From the NCBI GenBank assembly GCA_030649435.1, contig JAUSKE010000048.1, positions 1-9,971 of the forward strand: a stretch of DNA of 9,971 bases, in the 5' to 3' direction. Shown in pieces: positions 1-7,180 of this stretch. A program made the position numbers and the translations under genes. This stretch comes from Deltaproteobacteria bacterium. Lineage in GTDB: Bacteria > UBA10199 > JACPAL01 > JACOUP01. The notes below the pieces were generated by a model. It was not told the origin of the DNA. It did not search any database and worked only from the letters and a program-made list of their open reading frames with translations. The stretch's first letter is position 1. Each line of letters begins with the position of its first letter.

Positions 1-502
1 TCCCAAACGATTTTTTGAGAGAGCGATCGGTGATCTCGATTGTTTCAAAAATGTTTTGGGGGTGGAGGAGGGAAGTGACTTTCGCGAACGGCTCGTGGAT
101 CGTGACGAGGCTGACTTTCAAACTCGGCCCGGCCATCATCATTACTGGTCTTTTGCTTTTTGTCTTTTCAGCGAGTAGCTCGGTATGCCCCGGGTAATGG
201 TGGCCCGCTTTGTTGAGATTCGCCTTGCTGATCGGCGCCGTGACGATCGCCGCAATTTTTTTCTGGAGGGCCGCTTGGAGCGCCTGGGTGATATAAAAAT
301 AGGCGAGCTCACCGCACTGCCGATCGGTCAAACGACGTGCCTTCTGCCAATCCATCCATTCAGGGTCACCAAAGAGAATCGGGCGACAGATCCGTCGGAC
401 TTCTCGTGAGGCCAATGCCTTTTTCACCACCTCCGGCCCGATCCCCTTTGGGTCACCCAAGGTGATGCCGATCAGTGGCAGTTTCTTTCGAGCCGGTATC
501 AT
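1..502 (-). CDS. pdxA: PdxA, 4-hydroxythreonine-4-phosphate dehydrogenase (partial, N-terminal 167 residues)
   Basis: The minus strand from base 502 reads an open frame that leaves the window at base 1, so the C-terminal half is missing. PdxA is the NAD-dependent dehydrogenase that oxidises 4-phosphohydroxy-L-threonine in DXP-dependent pyridoxal phosphate synthesis, in the cytoplasm. Family signatures seen: GITLGDPKGIGPE near residues 12-24, VTAPISK at 87-93, the substrate-binding GHTE at 105-108, and a T-I-H at 134-136 where the first metal-binding histidine of the family sits. The ATG overlaps the stop of the upstream SurA-like gene as ATGA, which supports both this start and translational coupling as last visible gene of the mfd operon. 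By my comparison with the remembered E. coli protein, the stretch between the GDPKGIG and GHTE motifs is about 34 residues shorter. No frameshift is visible. Identity is secure; the remaining metal histidines lie outside the window. Confidence 0.93.
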   Translation of the reverse strand, partial: MIPARKKLPLIGITLGDPKGIGPEVVKKALASREVRRICRPILFGDPEWMDWQKARRLTDRQCGELAYFYITQALQAALQKKIAAIVTAPISKANLNKAGHHYPGHTELLAEKTKSKRPVMMMAGPSLKVSLVTIHEPFAKVTSLLHPQNIFETIEITDRSLKKSFG

Positions 503-1068
503 GGCAAGATATCAACGTAGGTTTTCTGCCGGACTTCTTGCAAGTAGCGTCGGAGTTCTTCTTGTCCTCTTCCTTCGTAGAGCCGTCTCCGCGCGATTTC
601 ACTGGTGATTTGGGGGTTCGTTTTGCGGTAGTTCTCGATCTCTTCGTCGGTCACTTTGATTCGGGGGTAGATCACCTGCCCCATGAACTTCATCATCTTG
701 ATATTCTGACTGACCCCTTTTTTGTACTGCTCGAAGGAGATCTGCTTTTTGGCAATCTCCGCCTTGAGCTGTTCCAGCGTCATCCTGTTCTGGGCCAGGA
801 TCCCGCCGATCATCTGCGACAACTCATCAGTCGTGACCGCGATTTGCAAACGTTCGATTTCCCCCTTCAGGAGGGCATCATGGATCAGCTGCTCAAGAAC
901 TTCTCCTTGCATCTTTTTCCCCTTGAAGAGTTTTGTCTCTTTTTCGAGATCAGAGCTGGTGATGATCTGGTCGCCGACGATCGCGGCAATCTTGTCGACC
1001 GTTTCAGCCGAGGCCCGAAGGGGCATAACGAGAAGAGAGACAAAAAAGAAGAGAATCATCCGTTTCAA
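499..1068 (-). CDS. SurA-like periplasmic chaperone (SurA N-terminal domain only, no parvulin domain)
   Basis: This 189-residue protein begins with a classical signal peptide: MKR, a hydrophobic run (ILFFFVSLLVM) and a likely cleavage after RASA near residue 21. The mature protein opens with VDKIAAIVGDQIITSSDLE, the hallmark start of SurA-type N-terminal chaperone domains, which bind unfolded outer-membrane proteins in the periplasm. The rest is charged and helical, and I see no parvulin isomerase domain, so it is probably chaperone-only. The start is a TTG whose TTGA overlaps the stop of the upstream parvulin gene. AAGAAAGG lies 8 bases upstream, better placed than for the ATG at codon 4. 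Its stop overlaps the pdxA start. The adjacent lipoprotein supplies the isomerase domain that full SurA carries within one chain. The role is inferred from family and context. Confidence 0.8.
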   Translation of the reverse strand: MKRMILFFFVSLLVMPLRASAETVDKIAAIVGDQIITSSDLEKETKLFKGKKMQGEVLEQLIHDALLKGEIERLQIAVTTDELSQMIGGILAQNRMTLEQLKAEIAKKQISFEQYKKGVSQNIKMMKFMGQVIYPRIKVTDEEIENYRKTNPQITSEIARRRLYEGRGQEELRRYLQEVRQKTYVDILP

Positions 1069-1955
1069 TTTTGAAACCTTTCTTCATGGATCACGATCGC
1101 TGTTGTTGCTTTCAGCTGTTTGATGGTTTGTTCGATCAGCCTGTTTTCTTTTTCTTCCAACAACCGCTCCACGATAATATTCTTTGCCTCTCCCTCCGTC
1201 AGGAATCGGGCGGCTCGTTTTTCAATCACCTTGAAGATATGGAAGCCGTATTCGGAACTAACCACCGGACTGACTTCGCCAATTTTCATCCGAAAACAGG
1301 TGTCTTCAAACACCTTGGGGTAAGAGCCTCGGCTGAAAAAACCCAAATCGCCCCCTTCATCCCCATCGGGGCTTTCCGAGTGTTGCTGGGCGAGGGTCAC
1401 AAAATTTTCTCCTTTTTTAATGATCTCCCGAATCTTTTCGGCCTTTTCCTTGGAGGAAACGGTAATCTGTCGGGCCCGTACCTGCTCTGGTTCAAAGAAG
1501 TCCCGGTAGTGTGCGCGAAAGAACCGGGAAACCTCCTCTTCCGTTGGCTTGGTTTGGGGTCTTATCTCCTGCTCAAGCCACTTGGCAAGGATCAATTTTT
1601 CTCGCTGACGTTCCTTCCAGAGGGAGAGGGGGATTTTGAGGGAGGCCAGTTTCTGCTCCAGTTTATCATCCGACCCGCGTCGGATTTCTTTCAACTTTCC
1701 TTCAAGTTCGGCGGACGAGACATCAAACCCTTTTCGCCTGGCCTCTCGAATTAAAAGTTTTTCTTCGATCAGGTTTTCGAGGCTTTCTTTGGTAACAGGC
1801 GAATTCTCTTCGACAAGGCGCCAGTCTGCGAGGGTGATCTTCTCGCGGCCGACTTCGGCAAGGGCGGGCTCTTCGGTTTTAGGGTGACAACCGGCAAGGA
1901 TCGCAATGAGGGACAAAAGTAAAAGTCTCTTCTTCAACGGATGGACGGTTAACAT
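1065..1955 (-). CDS. Parvulin-type peptidyl-prolyl isomerase lipoprotein (PrsA/SurA-like)
   Basis: The 296-residue product has a lipoprotein signal: LKKR, a hydrophobic run (LLLLSLIAIL) and the lipobox L-A-G-C with cysteine 23, so it should be membrane-anchored and face the periplasm. Residues about 30-155 form a SurA-N-like helical chaperone region (LAEVGREKITLADW at the front). Residues about 158-246 are a PpiC/parvulin domain: VRARQITV, SESPDGDEGGDLGFFSRG, and GEVSPVVSSEYGFHIFKV. A basic helical tail follows. It should isomerise prolyl bonds in, or hold, unfolded exported proteins. The His normally found in the first strand (ARHI-type motif) is Gln here (position 163), while the FHI histidine (239) is kept, so catalysis may be altered. 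The ATG overlaps the end of mfd by 7 bases and has no clear Shine-Dalgarno sequence, which suggests coupling to mfd translation. Confidence 0.88.
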   Translation of the reverse strand: MLTVHPLKKRLLLLSLIAILAGCHPKTEEPALAEVGREKITLADWRLVEENSPVTKESLENLIEEKLLIREARRKGFDVSSAELEGKLKEIRRGSDDKLEQKLASLKIPLSLWKERQREKLILAKWLEQEIRPQTKPTEEEVSRFFRAHYRDFFEPEQVRARQITVSSKEKAEKIREIIKKGENFVTLAQQHSESPDGDEGGDLGFFSRGSYPKVFEDTCFRMKIGEVSPVVSSEYGFHIFKVIEKRAARFLTEGEAKNIIVERLLEEKENRLIEQTIKQLKATTAIVIHEERFQN

Positions 1956-4900
1956 GCAGAACGGAGTCGCGACAAGAGCTTTTTCGCTTCTTCTAGCATG
2001 AGGGCTGGTTCCTGAATTGGTTTCTTGTAGAGGAGTTTCATCTCCGGGGTCAGCTGGTATTTTTTAGGTTCTTTGGCCATCCAGGCCAGTATTGCCTCAG
2101 GCGACAGGGGTGTGGAGCTATCGAAAGTGAGCGAAAACTTGACCTTGTCGTAACGGATTTCGCGAATCCGTAACGGCCTCGCACCAACCTTCAGGAGGCC
2201 AATGGCCAAGAATGCTTCTGCCTCCGGTGGGAGTTTACCAAAGCGGTCGGCAATCTCGTCGGCCAAGTTTCGGATCTCCTCTTCAGTCGTCGCGCTGGAG
2301 AGTCGGCGGTAAAGGTCGAGGCGCAGAGGGGGGTCGGGGACATAATCCTCCGGCAGGAAGGCGGCGATCGGAAAATGCAATTCCGGATCGATTTCTTCCG
2401 CGACCGTTTCCCCTTTGAGCTCACGGATCGCCGATTCCAAAAGTTCTGTATAAAGATCGTACCCGAGTGCCGCCATATGGCCCGATTGACTGGTCCCTAA
2501 AAGATTTCCGGCGCCACGAATTTCGAGATCGTAGGAGGCCATCCGAAAGCCAGAACCCAATTCTGAAAATTTTTGCAGAAGGCCAAATCGTTTGCGGGTC
2601 TCACTCCCCATCTCTTCCCCCTCCGGCAGGAGGAGGTAACAGTAGGCACGGTGAGAGCCACGACCGACACGGCCCCGGAGCTGATAGATCTGCGCGAGCC
2701 CTAACCGGTCGGCCCGATCGAGAAAAATAGTGTTGGCATTCGGGACGTCGATCCCGGACTCAATCAAGGTGGTGCAGAGGAGGATGTCAAACTGGTGGTG
2801 AAAAAAGCGGAGCATCACTTCTTCCAGCTTTTCTTCGTCCATGGAGCCATGGGCGATTTCGATCTTCGCCTCCGGCACGAGGAGTGCCAACCGTTGCCGG
2901 CACGATTCAATGGTCTGGATCCGGTTGTGAACAAAGAAAATCTGCCCCCCCCGACGGAGTTCCCTCAAAATCCCCTCATGGATCAACGCCTCATTATAAG
3001 GAGAGACGAAGGTCCGGATCGCGAGCCGGTCGACCGGCGGCGTCTCGATGACGCTCATCGACCGAAGCCCGAACATTGAGAGATACAAGGTGCGCGGGAT
3101 CGGTGTCGCGGAGAGGGAGAGGACATCCAGGTTTTTACGCAGACGTTTCATCTTCTCTTTCGCGGCGACGCCGAAGCGGTGTTCCTCGTCAACGATCAGC
3201 AGTCCTAAGTCTTTGAAAGAAATATCCGGCTGCAAAAGGCGGTGGGTCCCAATCACGATGTCGACTTTTCCTTGCGCCAATTCCTTCAAGACTGATTTCT
3301 GTTCTGACGGTGGGCGAAAACGGGAGAGCATCTCGATCCGGACTGGGTACTCCTTGAAACGCTCGCTGAAGGTCTCGGCATGTTGAAAGGCGAGGATCGT
3401 TGTTGGCACAAGAACCGCCACCTGTTTGCCATCCTGCACCGCCTTAAAGGCAGCTCGCATCGCGACCTCAGTCTTGCCGTAACCGACATCTCCCATGATC
3501 AATCGGTCCATCGGTTTTGAAGATTCCATGTCGGCGAGCGTCTCTTCGATGGCATGGAGTTGGTCTTTGGTTTCTTCAAAAGGAAAAGCGGCCTCGAACG
3601 CTTCATAGAGTTCATCCGGTTTTGAAAAGGCAAACCCCTTGGTGACCGAACGGAAGGCGTACAGGTTCAACAGTTCACCGGCAATTTCTTGGATCGCCTT
3701 CTTCGCCTTCTCCTTGACCTTCGCCCAACTCTTACCGCCGAGACGATCGAGCCGTGGTTGTGGGCCATCGGGGCCTCCGCCCCCGACGTACCGTTCCACC
3801 TGATTCAACCGGTAGACCGGGAGGTAGAGTTTGTCTCCATCCTGGTATTCGAGAAGCATAAAGTCGTTGGTGATGTTTCCGAGCGTCATTGGCTGGAGCC
3901 CTTGGTAGAGGCCGACCCCATGCTCGTGATGGACGATCGGCTGACCGATGACCAGTTCCGAAAAAGAGGAGAAAAAATCCCCTACCGCCTTTGGTGGTTT
4001 GGCTTTTTTAATTTTAACACCGAAAATTTCTTCCTCTGTGAGAACAACCAGTTTTTCTGAGGGGAGGTGAAAGCCGGCCGAGAGTTCGCCGGTCTGGACA
4101 TCGATCGGGAAGAGGTTGGGGAAGTACGGTGTGAAGAGGTCGCGGAACCGCTTTCCTTGGGACTCCGTCCCGGCGACGAAGAGGAGCCGTTCAGTGAGCG
4201 CAAGCTCCCCCATCTTTTTAGCGAGCGTAGCGAGAGGGAACTCCTTCTTTTTGTCGTGCGGGATCAGGTTTCGAAGTTCGCTGTTATCGCGCATCCCAAT
4301 CGAAACGGTTGGGGCCTCTGTATCGGCGATGTCAACGGATGAGAGTTCGATCCGGGGAGATCGGGAGATTTTTGCCAGGAGCTCTTGCGGTATCAGGGAG
4401 ATTCGGGAGGGGGGAAGAATCCCTTTTTTCTCTTTTGAGATTGCATAAGCCCTTTCGAGATCTTCCCAGGTTTCTTTCAGGTGGTGTTGAATCTCGGAAG
4501 GGTCATCCAATATCAATAAAGTCTCTGCAGGCAGCAGGTCAAAAAAACTTTGCGAAGAGGGAGGGCCTTCTTTGGGAGGGACGATCAAAATTTTTGGCAG
4601 GAAGCCTTTCGATTTTTGTGTGGCCGGGTCAAAGAAGCGGATCGATTCGACCGTGTCGCCAAAAAATTCAAGACGGATCGGTTCTTCGTCCAATGGGTTG
4701 AAAAAATCGATGACACCGCCCCGCACCGCAAAACTCCCCCGGCGAGTGACGAGCGTTTCCCTCTCATAACCCCAGTCAATTAAGTTTTCGACCAACAGGT
4801 CGCGCGGGATCTCTTCCCCTTTTTGGAGTGGCAACATTTGGGCCGCCAGCCGGTCCCTATCCGGAATGTAGGGAGAAACCGCCGGGACGGAGGCGATCAG

Positions 4901-5311
4901 CACCAATTTTTCTTTTTTTTGCAAAAGTGCTTGCAGGGTCTGTCGGCGCCGCGCCATCAGGTCGGGGTGGGGGGCGACATCAAAATAGGGCAGAGTGTCC
5001 CGTGCCGGAAATGGACAGACCCGTTCTGTTTCGCCCAAACCGATAAAAAAGAGGAGGTCGTTATGGACGAATGAGGCGGTTTTTTCGGTAGCGGTCAGAA
5101 AGAGGATTGGTTTTTTGGTCGCCTGAACGATTTTGGACAAAAGGTATCCGGTACCGGAACCGGCCAGCCCCGTGAGACGGAGGAGCGGCGGGTCGGTTTT
5201 GAGGAGCTGAAGGAGTTCTTCGATACCCTTTTCTCTTTCCAACCGATCTCTTTCTAGAGGATTTTTGCCGCGACGGCAATAGAACTTTAGTGTATACTCA
5301 AGGGATCTCAT
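1949..5311 (-). CDS. mfd: Mfd, transcription-repair coupling factor
   Basis: Mfd is a cytoplasmic DNA translocase that pushes stalled RNA polymerase off damaged template and recruits UvrA. From the ATG at 5311 the protein has 1120 residues, close to the usual ~1150. Domains in order (positions approximate): UvrB-homology region 45-260 with a degenerate nucleotide loop (TGLAGSGTG); RNA-polymerase-interacting domain about 450-515 (VHHEHGVGLY, then LLEYQDGDKLYLPV); the RecG-like motor with Walker A GDVGYGKTE (607-615), DEEH (708-711), SAT (734-736) and motif VI QLRGRVGR (877-884); the TRG segment LEIRGAGNLLGTSQSGH (929-945); and the C-terminal autoinhibitory domain. No key motif is lost. The start is uncertain. 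A TTG at 5326 extends the frame by 5 codons without a ribosome site, the ATG at 5311 has only a weak GGGG upstream, and homology proper begins near residue 40, so a later TTG (5242) is possible. First gene of the operon ending in pdxA. Confidence 0.97.
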   Translation of the reverse strand: MRSLEYTLKFYCRRGKNPLERDRLEREKGIEELLQLLKTDPPLLRLTGLAGSGTGYLLSKIVQATKKPILFLTATEKTASFVHNDLLFFIGLGETERVCPFPARDTLPYFDVAPHPDLMARRRQTLQALLQKKEKLVLIASVPAVSPYIPDRDRLAAQMLPLQKGEEIPRDLLVENLIDWGYERETLVTRRGSFAVRGGVIDFFNPLDEEPIRLEFFGDTVESIRFFDPATQKSKGFLPKILIVPPKEGPPSSQSFFDLLPAETLLILDDPSEIQHHLKETWEDLERAYAISKEKKGILPPSRISLIPQELLAKISRSPRIELSSVDIADTEAPTVSIGMRDNSELRNLIPHDKKKEFPLATLAKKMGELALTERLLFVAGTESQGKRFRDLFTPYFPNLFPIDVQTGELSAGFHLPSEKLVVLTEEEIFGVKIKKAKPPKAVGDFFSSFSELVIGQPIVHHEHGVGLYQGLQPMTLGNITNDFMLLEYQDGDKLYLPVYRLNQVERYVGGGGPDGPQPRLDRLGGKSWAKVKEKAKKAIQEIAGELLNLYAFRSVTKGFAFSKPDELYEAFEAAFPFEETKDQLHAIEETLADMESSKPMDRLIMGDVGYGKTEVAMRAAFKAVQDGKQVAVLVPTTILAFQHAETFSERFKEYPVRIEMLSRFRPPSEQKSVLKELAQGKVDIVIGTHRLLQPDISFKDLGLLIVDEEHRFGVAAKEKMKRLRKNLDVLSLSATPIPRTLYLSMFGLRSMSVIETPPVDRLAIRTFVSPYNEALIHEGILRELRRGGQIFFVHNRIQTIESCRQRLALLVPEAKIEIAHGSMDEEKLEEVMLRFFHHQFDILLCTTLIESGIDVPNANTIFLDRADRLGLAQIYQLRGRVGRGSHRAYCYLLLPEGEEMGSETRKRFGLLQKFSELGSGFRMASYDLEIRGAGNLLGTSQSGHMAALGYDLYTELLESAIRELKGETVAEEIDPELHFPIAAFLPEDYVPDPPLRLDLYRRLSSATTEEEIRNLADEIADRFGKLPPEAEAFLAIGLLKVGARPLRIREIRYDKVKFSLTFDSSTPLSPEAILAWMAKEPKKYQLTPEMKLLYKKPIQEPALMLEEAKKLLSRLRSAC

Positions 5312-5312
5312 G
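5265..5312. promoter_or_regulatory. Head-to-head start region of mfd and the 5310 gene, with dyads
   Basis: The two divergent genes share CATG at 5309-5312, each strand reading ATG. There is therefore no true intergenic space, and any promoter must lie inside coding sequence. Seen here: a perfect dyad TTGCCG-CGA-CGGCAA at 5265-5279, and TATACT at 5293-5298, whose GTATAC core (5292-5297) is itself palindromic and could act as a -10 on either strand. No convincing -35 sits at proper spacing for either direction. If TATACT were the plus-strand -10, transcription would begin almost at the start codon and omit the ribosome site. Alternatively mfd starts further in and this is a real divergent control region. 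Treat as a candidate only. Confidence 0.25.
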
Positions 5313-6458
5313 CCGATTGACCCCAAAACATCAATAAAAGTTCCTCCAGTCCTTCCGAAGATGGGCGAAACACCCTCCGAACCGGTGGCCCCTGAAGTTT
5401 CACCCCCTCCGCAACCGACCGATCGGTTTGTTGTGCCGCGGCAGCTTCTTCAGGTGATGAGACAGCTTCTACCGCACAATGACCGTGGTGGTAGTCTGGT
5501 CGACCTGATCCGCCAGAAGATCGGTCCAAAACAGGGGGAGAGTCCGCAGGGGGTGAAGCCGACCTATACTTTGCGGGAAGGGAAGATGGTTGCGATCAAT
5601 CCAGCAAAACTTCAAAAAGAGGTGAAGGAGGGGGGAGGAAAGGTTCGGGAGGAGGGGAACCTGACCCTCTTTGAGAAAATTTTCATGGCCCGTTATACTG
5701 AGGGGTATCGTTTTGAAGAGGGGCAGCCGGAGGGGCGTTTTGTTTTTGGTAAAAAGGGGGAAGGGGAGTGGGGCGGGTTTTTTGAAAAGATGCGCCCGTT
5801 CGCCTTCGAGAAAACGGTGTCGCTCTCCGAGATCCGCGACCTGATCTTTCGAGGGCTCTTTGGAGAAAAAATGGTCTCGGATTTACGTTTTGCCAACGGC
5901 AAGAGCGACAAGTTTGCGAGACTCTCCATCGCCTCTCAAGAGGCTGCAGCCAAGCTCGCCCAACTGACGCCCGGTGAGATTGTTGCCCCAACGCTTCTTG
6001 CTGCTGGTTCCGAGATTACCTACACCGCTCTTTCTTACAAACCGGTTGGACAAGCGGCGGTTGACGCCGCGGCGCAGGCCTCCGCCCAGGCGCGTGAGCA
6101 ACTGGACCGCGGTTTTTTAAATGTCTCCGCCCAGTCGCAGAACTTGGCCCTTCGGGAACTGAATCTCGAACAGAAGTACGGGGCCGGTCGGGCGACACTC
6201 ATGACAGAGACGGTTCCTGGTGTGAGAAAAAAGGGAGGGTTACTCGGTGCTATTTTTGGTCGGAAGAAAAGATCTGGTTCCGGTCTGGGTGAAGAAGAAG
6301 GGGGGATGCCACTCTTCGTCCCCTGGTTTCTCTCGCCGATAAAACAACGAAGGTTGGGTCAAGGGGGAAGGGTCAAGTGGTACGTGATCCTGACCTACTT
6401 TGTGGTAACAACCACGTTTCTTCTCGCCGTGATCTTCGCGTTGAAATTCTTTCTTTAA
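5310..6458 (+). CDS. Unrecognised protein with proline-rich N-terminus and C-terminal membrane anchor
   Basis: I do not recognise this 382-residue protein. The start is well supported: AGGGA at 5301-5305 precedes the ATG by 4 bases. Residues 1-38 are proline-rich and probably disordered (PPVLPK, SPPPQPTDR). Residues 40-70 look helical and basic. Residues 116-205 form a mixed, aromatic- and charge-rich segment that may be a folded domain. Residues 245-290 are Ala/Gln-rich and helical (VDAAAQASAQAREQLDRG). A basic glycine-rich linker (FGRKKRSGSG) follows. The chain ends in one hydrophobic helix (about 357-379, WYVILTYFVVTTTFLLAVIFALKFFL-type) preceded by RRLGQGGRVK. There is no N-terminal signal, so it is probably tail-anchored with most of the protein in the cytoplasm. 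The stop shares TTAA with the convergent HIT gene. Codon choice looks like its neighbours, arguing against recent transfer. No function can be assigned. Confidence 0.8.
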   Translation: MPIDPKTSIKVPPVLPKMGETPSEPVAPEVSPPPQPTDRFVVPRQLLQVMRQLLPHNDRGGSLVDLIRQKIGPKQGESPQGVKPTYTLREGKMVAINPAKLQKEVKEGGGKVREEGNLTLFEKIFMARYTEGYRFEEGQPEGRFVFGKKGEGEWGGFFEKMRPFAFEKTVSLSEIRDLIFRGLFGEKMVSDLRFANGKSDKFARLSIASQEAAAKLAQLTPGEIVAPTLLAAGSEITYTALSYKPVGQAAVDAAAQASAQAREQLDRGFLNVSAQSQNLALRELNLEQKYGAGRATLMTETVPGVRKKGGLLGAIFGRKKRSGSGLGEEEGGMPLFVPWFLSPIKQRRLGQGGRVKWYVILTYFVVTTTFLLAVIFALKFFL

Positions 6459-6802
6459 CCAACCATCGAAGGGCCCAACTGTTTTCCGCCAAGCAGGTGG
6501 AGGTGCAGGTGGTAGACCGACTGTCCCCCTTCTTGATTGGTATTAAAGACAGTCCGGTAGCCGGATTCGGCAATCTTAAATTCCTTGGCGAGCTTTTGAG
6601 CTATCGAAAGAATGTGGGAGACAAGGGAGAGTTCTTTTTCTGAAAGTTCGTTCAGGTTGACCAGATGTTTCTTCGGCAGGATCAGGAGGTGAACCGGTGC
6701 CTGGGGAAATTTGTCTTTGATCGCCACGACCTGATCGTCCTCATGCACCAATGGCACCGGGATTTTCTTACTGGCAATCTGGCAAAAAATACAATCCGTC
6801 AT
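6455..6802 (-). CDS. HIT family hydrolase (Hint/HinT-like)
   Basis: The 115-residue product is a complete histidine-triad protein of the Hint branch, cytoplasmic enzymes that hydrolyse purine nucleoside phosphoramidates and related adenylates. Seen: the N-terminal CIFC pair (Cys 4 and 7) often binding zinc in this branch, the ILPKKH motif at 41-46, and the triad YHLHLHLLGG with His 98, 100 and 102, of which the middle one is the expected nucleophile. Length matches the family (about 110-140). The ATG overlaps the hisI stop as ATGA, so it is the coupled last gene of the cyclophilin-hisI-HIT group. Its TAA lies within the TTAA that also ends the facing plus-strand gene, giving a 4-base tail-to-tail overlap with no room for an ordinary terminator. 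The physiological substrate cannot be read from sequence. Confidence 0.95.
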   Translation of the reverse strand: MTDCIFCQIASKKIPVPLVHEDDQVVAIKDKFPQAPVHLLILPKKHLVNLNELSEKELSLVSHILSIAQKLAKEFKIAESGYRTVFNTNQEGGQSVYHLHLHLLGGKQLGPSMVG

Positions 6803-7179
6803 TTTTTGTAGGTCTGTTTCGGATCGAACAATTTTTTACCGACGATTGTTGTTTCGCCGGCGTCAATCTTACGAAAAAAACAGCTCCGGTACCCTTCGTG
6901 ACAGGCGGCCACTTTTTGTTTGACCTTGATCAACAGGCAATCGATATCGCAGTCGTAAAAAATTTCCTGAACTTCCTGCGTGTGGCCTGACTCTTCTCCT
7001 TTTCGCCACATCTTGTTGCGGGAACGGGAATAGAAGGTGACGTAGGGGCCGGCGAGCGTTTCTTCGACCGCACGGTCGTTCATATAGGCGAGCATCAGGA
7101 CCTCGCCATTTTCGGCATCCTGAATAATCGCCGGCACGAGGCCACGTTCATCAAATTTAATTTCGTTTAGAATATTCAT
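6799..7179 (-). CDS. hisI: HisI, phosphoribosyl-AMP cyclohydrolase
   Basis: HisI opens the adenine ring of phosphoribosyl-AMP, the third step of histidine synthesis, in the cytoplasm as a zinc-dependent dimer. From the ATG at 7179 the protein has 126 residues, typical for a stand-alone enzyme without the fused HisE pyrophosphohydrolase domain. Seen: EVLMLAYMN near 26-34, SRSRNKMWRKGEESG at 51-65, the acidic metal motif DCDIDC at 76-81, and zinc ligands Cys 93, His 94 and Cys 100 in AACHEGYRSC. No other his gene is in the window. This ATG sits one base after a REPIN-like repeat and has only a poor AGGG about 11 bases upstream, inside a hairpin. An in-frame ATG at 7218 within the repeat has AGGGG 7 bases upstream and would add 13 residues. 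I chose 7179 because the family normally begins there (MNILNEIKFDERGL). Confidence 0.95.
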   Translation of the reverse strand: MNILNEIKFDERGLVPAIIQDAENGEVLMLAYMNDRAVEETLAGPYVTFYSRSRNKMWRKGEESGHTQEVQEIFYDCDIDCLLIKVKQKVAACHEGYRSCFFRKIDAGETTIVGKKLFDPKQTYKK

Positions 7180-7180
7180 T

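Noticed and set aside
475..1074. 199-codon plus-strand open frame
   Set aside because: It lies antisense to the SurA-like gene, has no ribosome site and shows no family motif; the minus-strand reading has a signal peptide and operon overlaps.
1071..1754. 227-codon plus-strand open frame
   Set aside because: It is the mirror of the parvulin lipoprotein, whose domain motifs and lipobox are clear on the other strand.
5265..5279. TTGCCG-CGA-CGGCAA dyad as an intrinsic terminator
   Set aside because: The stem is only 6 bp, and the T-run lies on the wrong side or is short; its place at gene starts fits an operator better, if it has any role.
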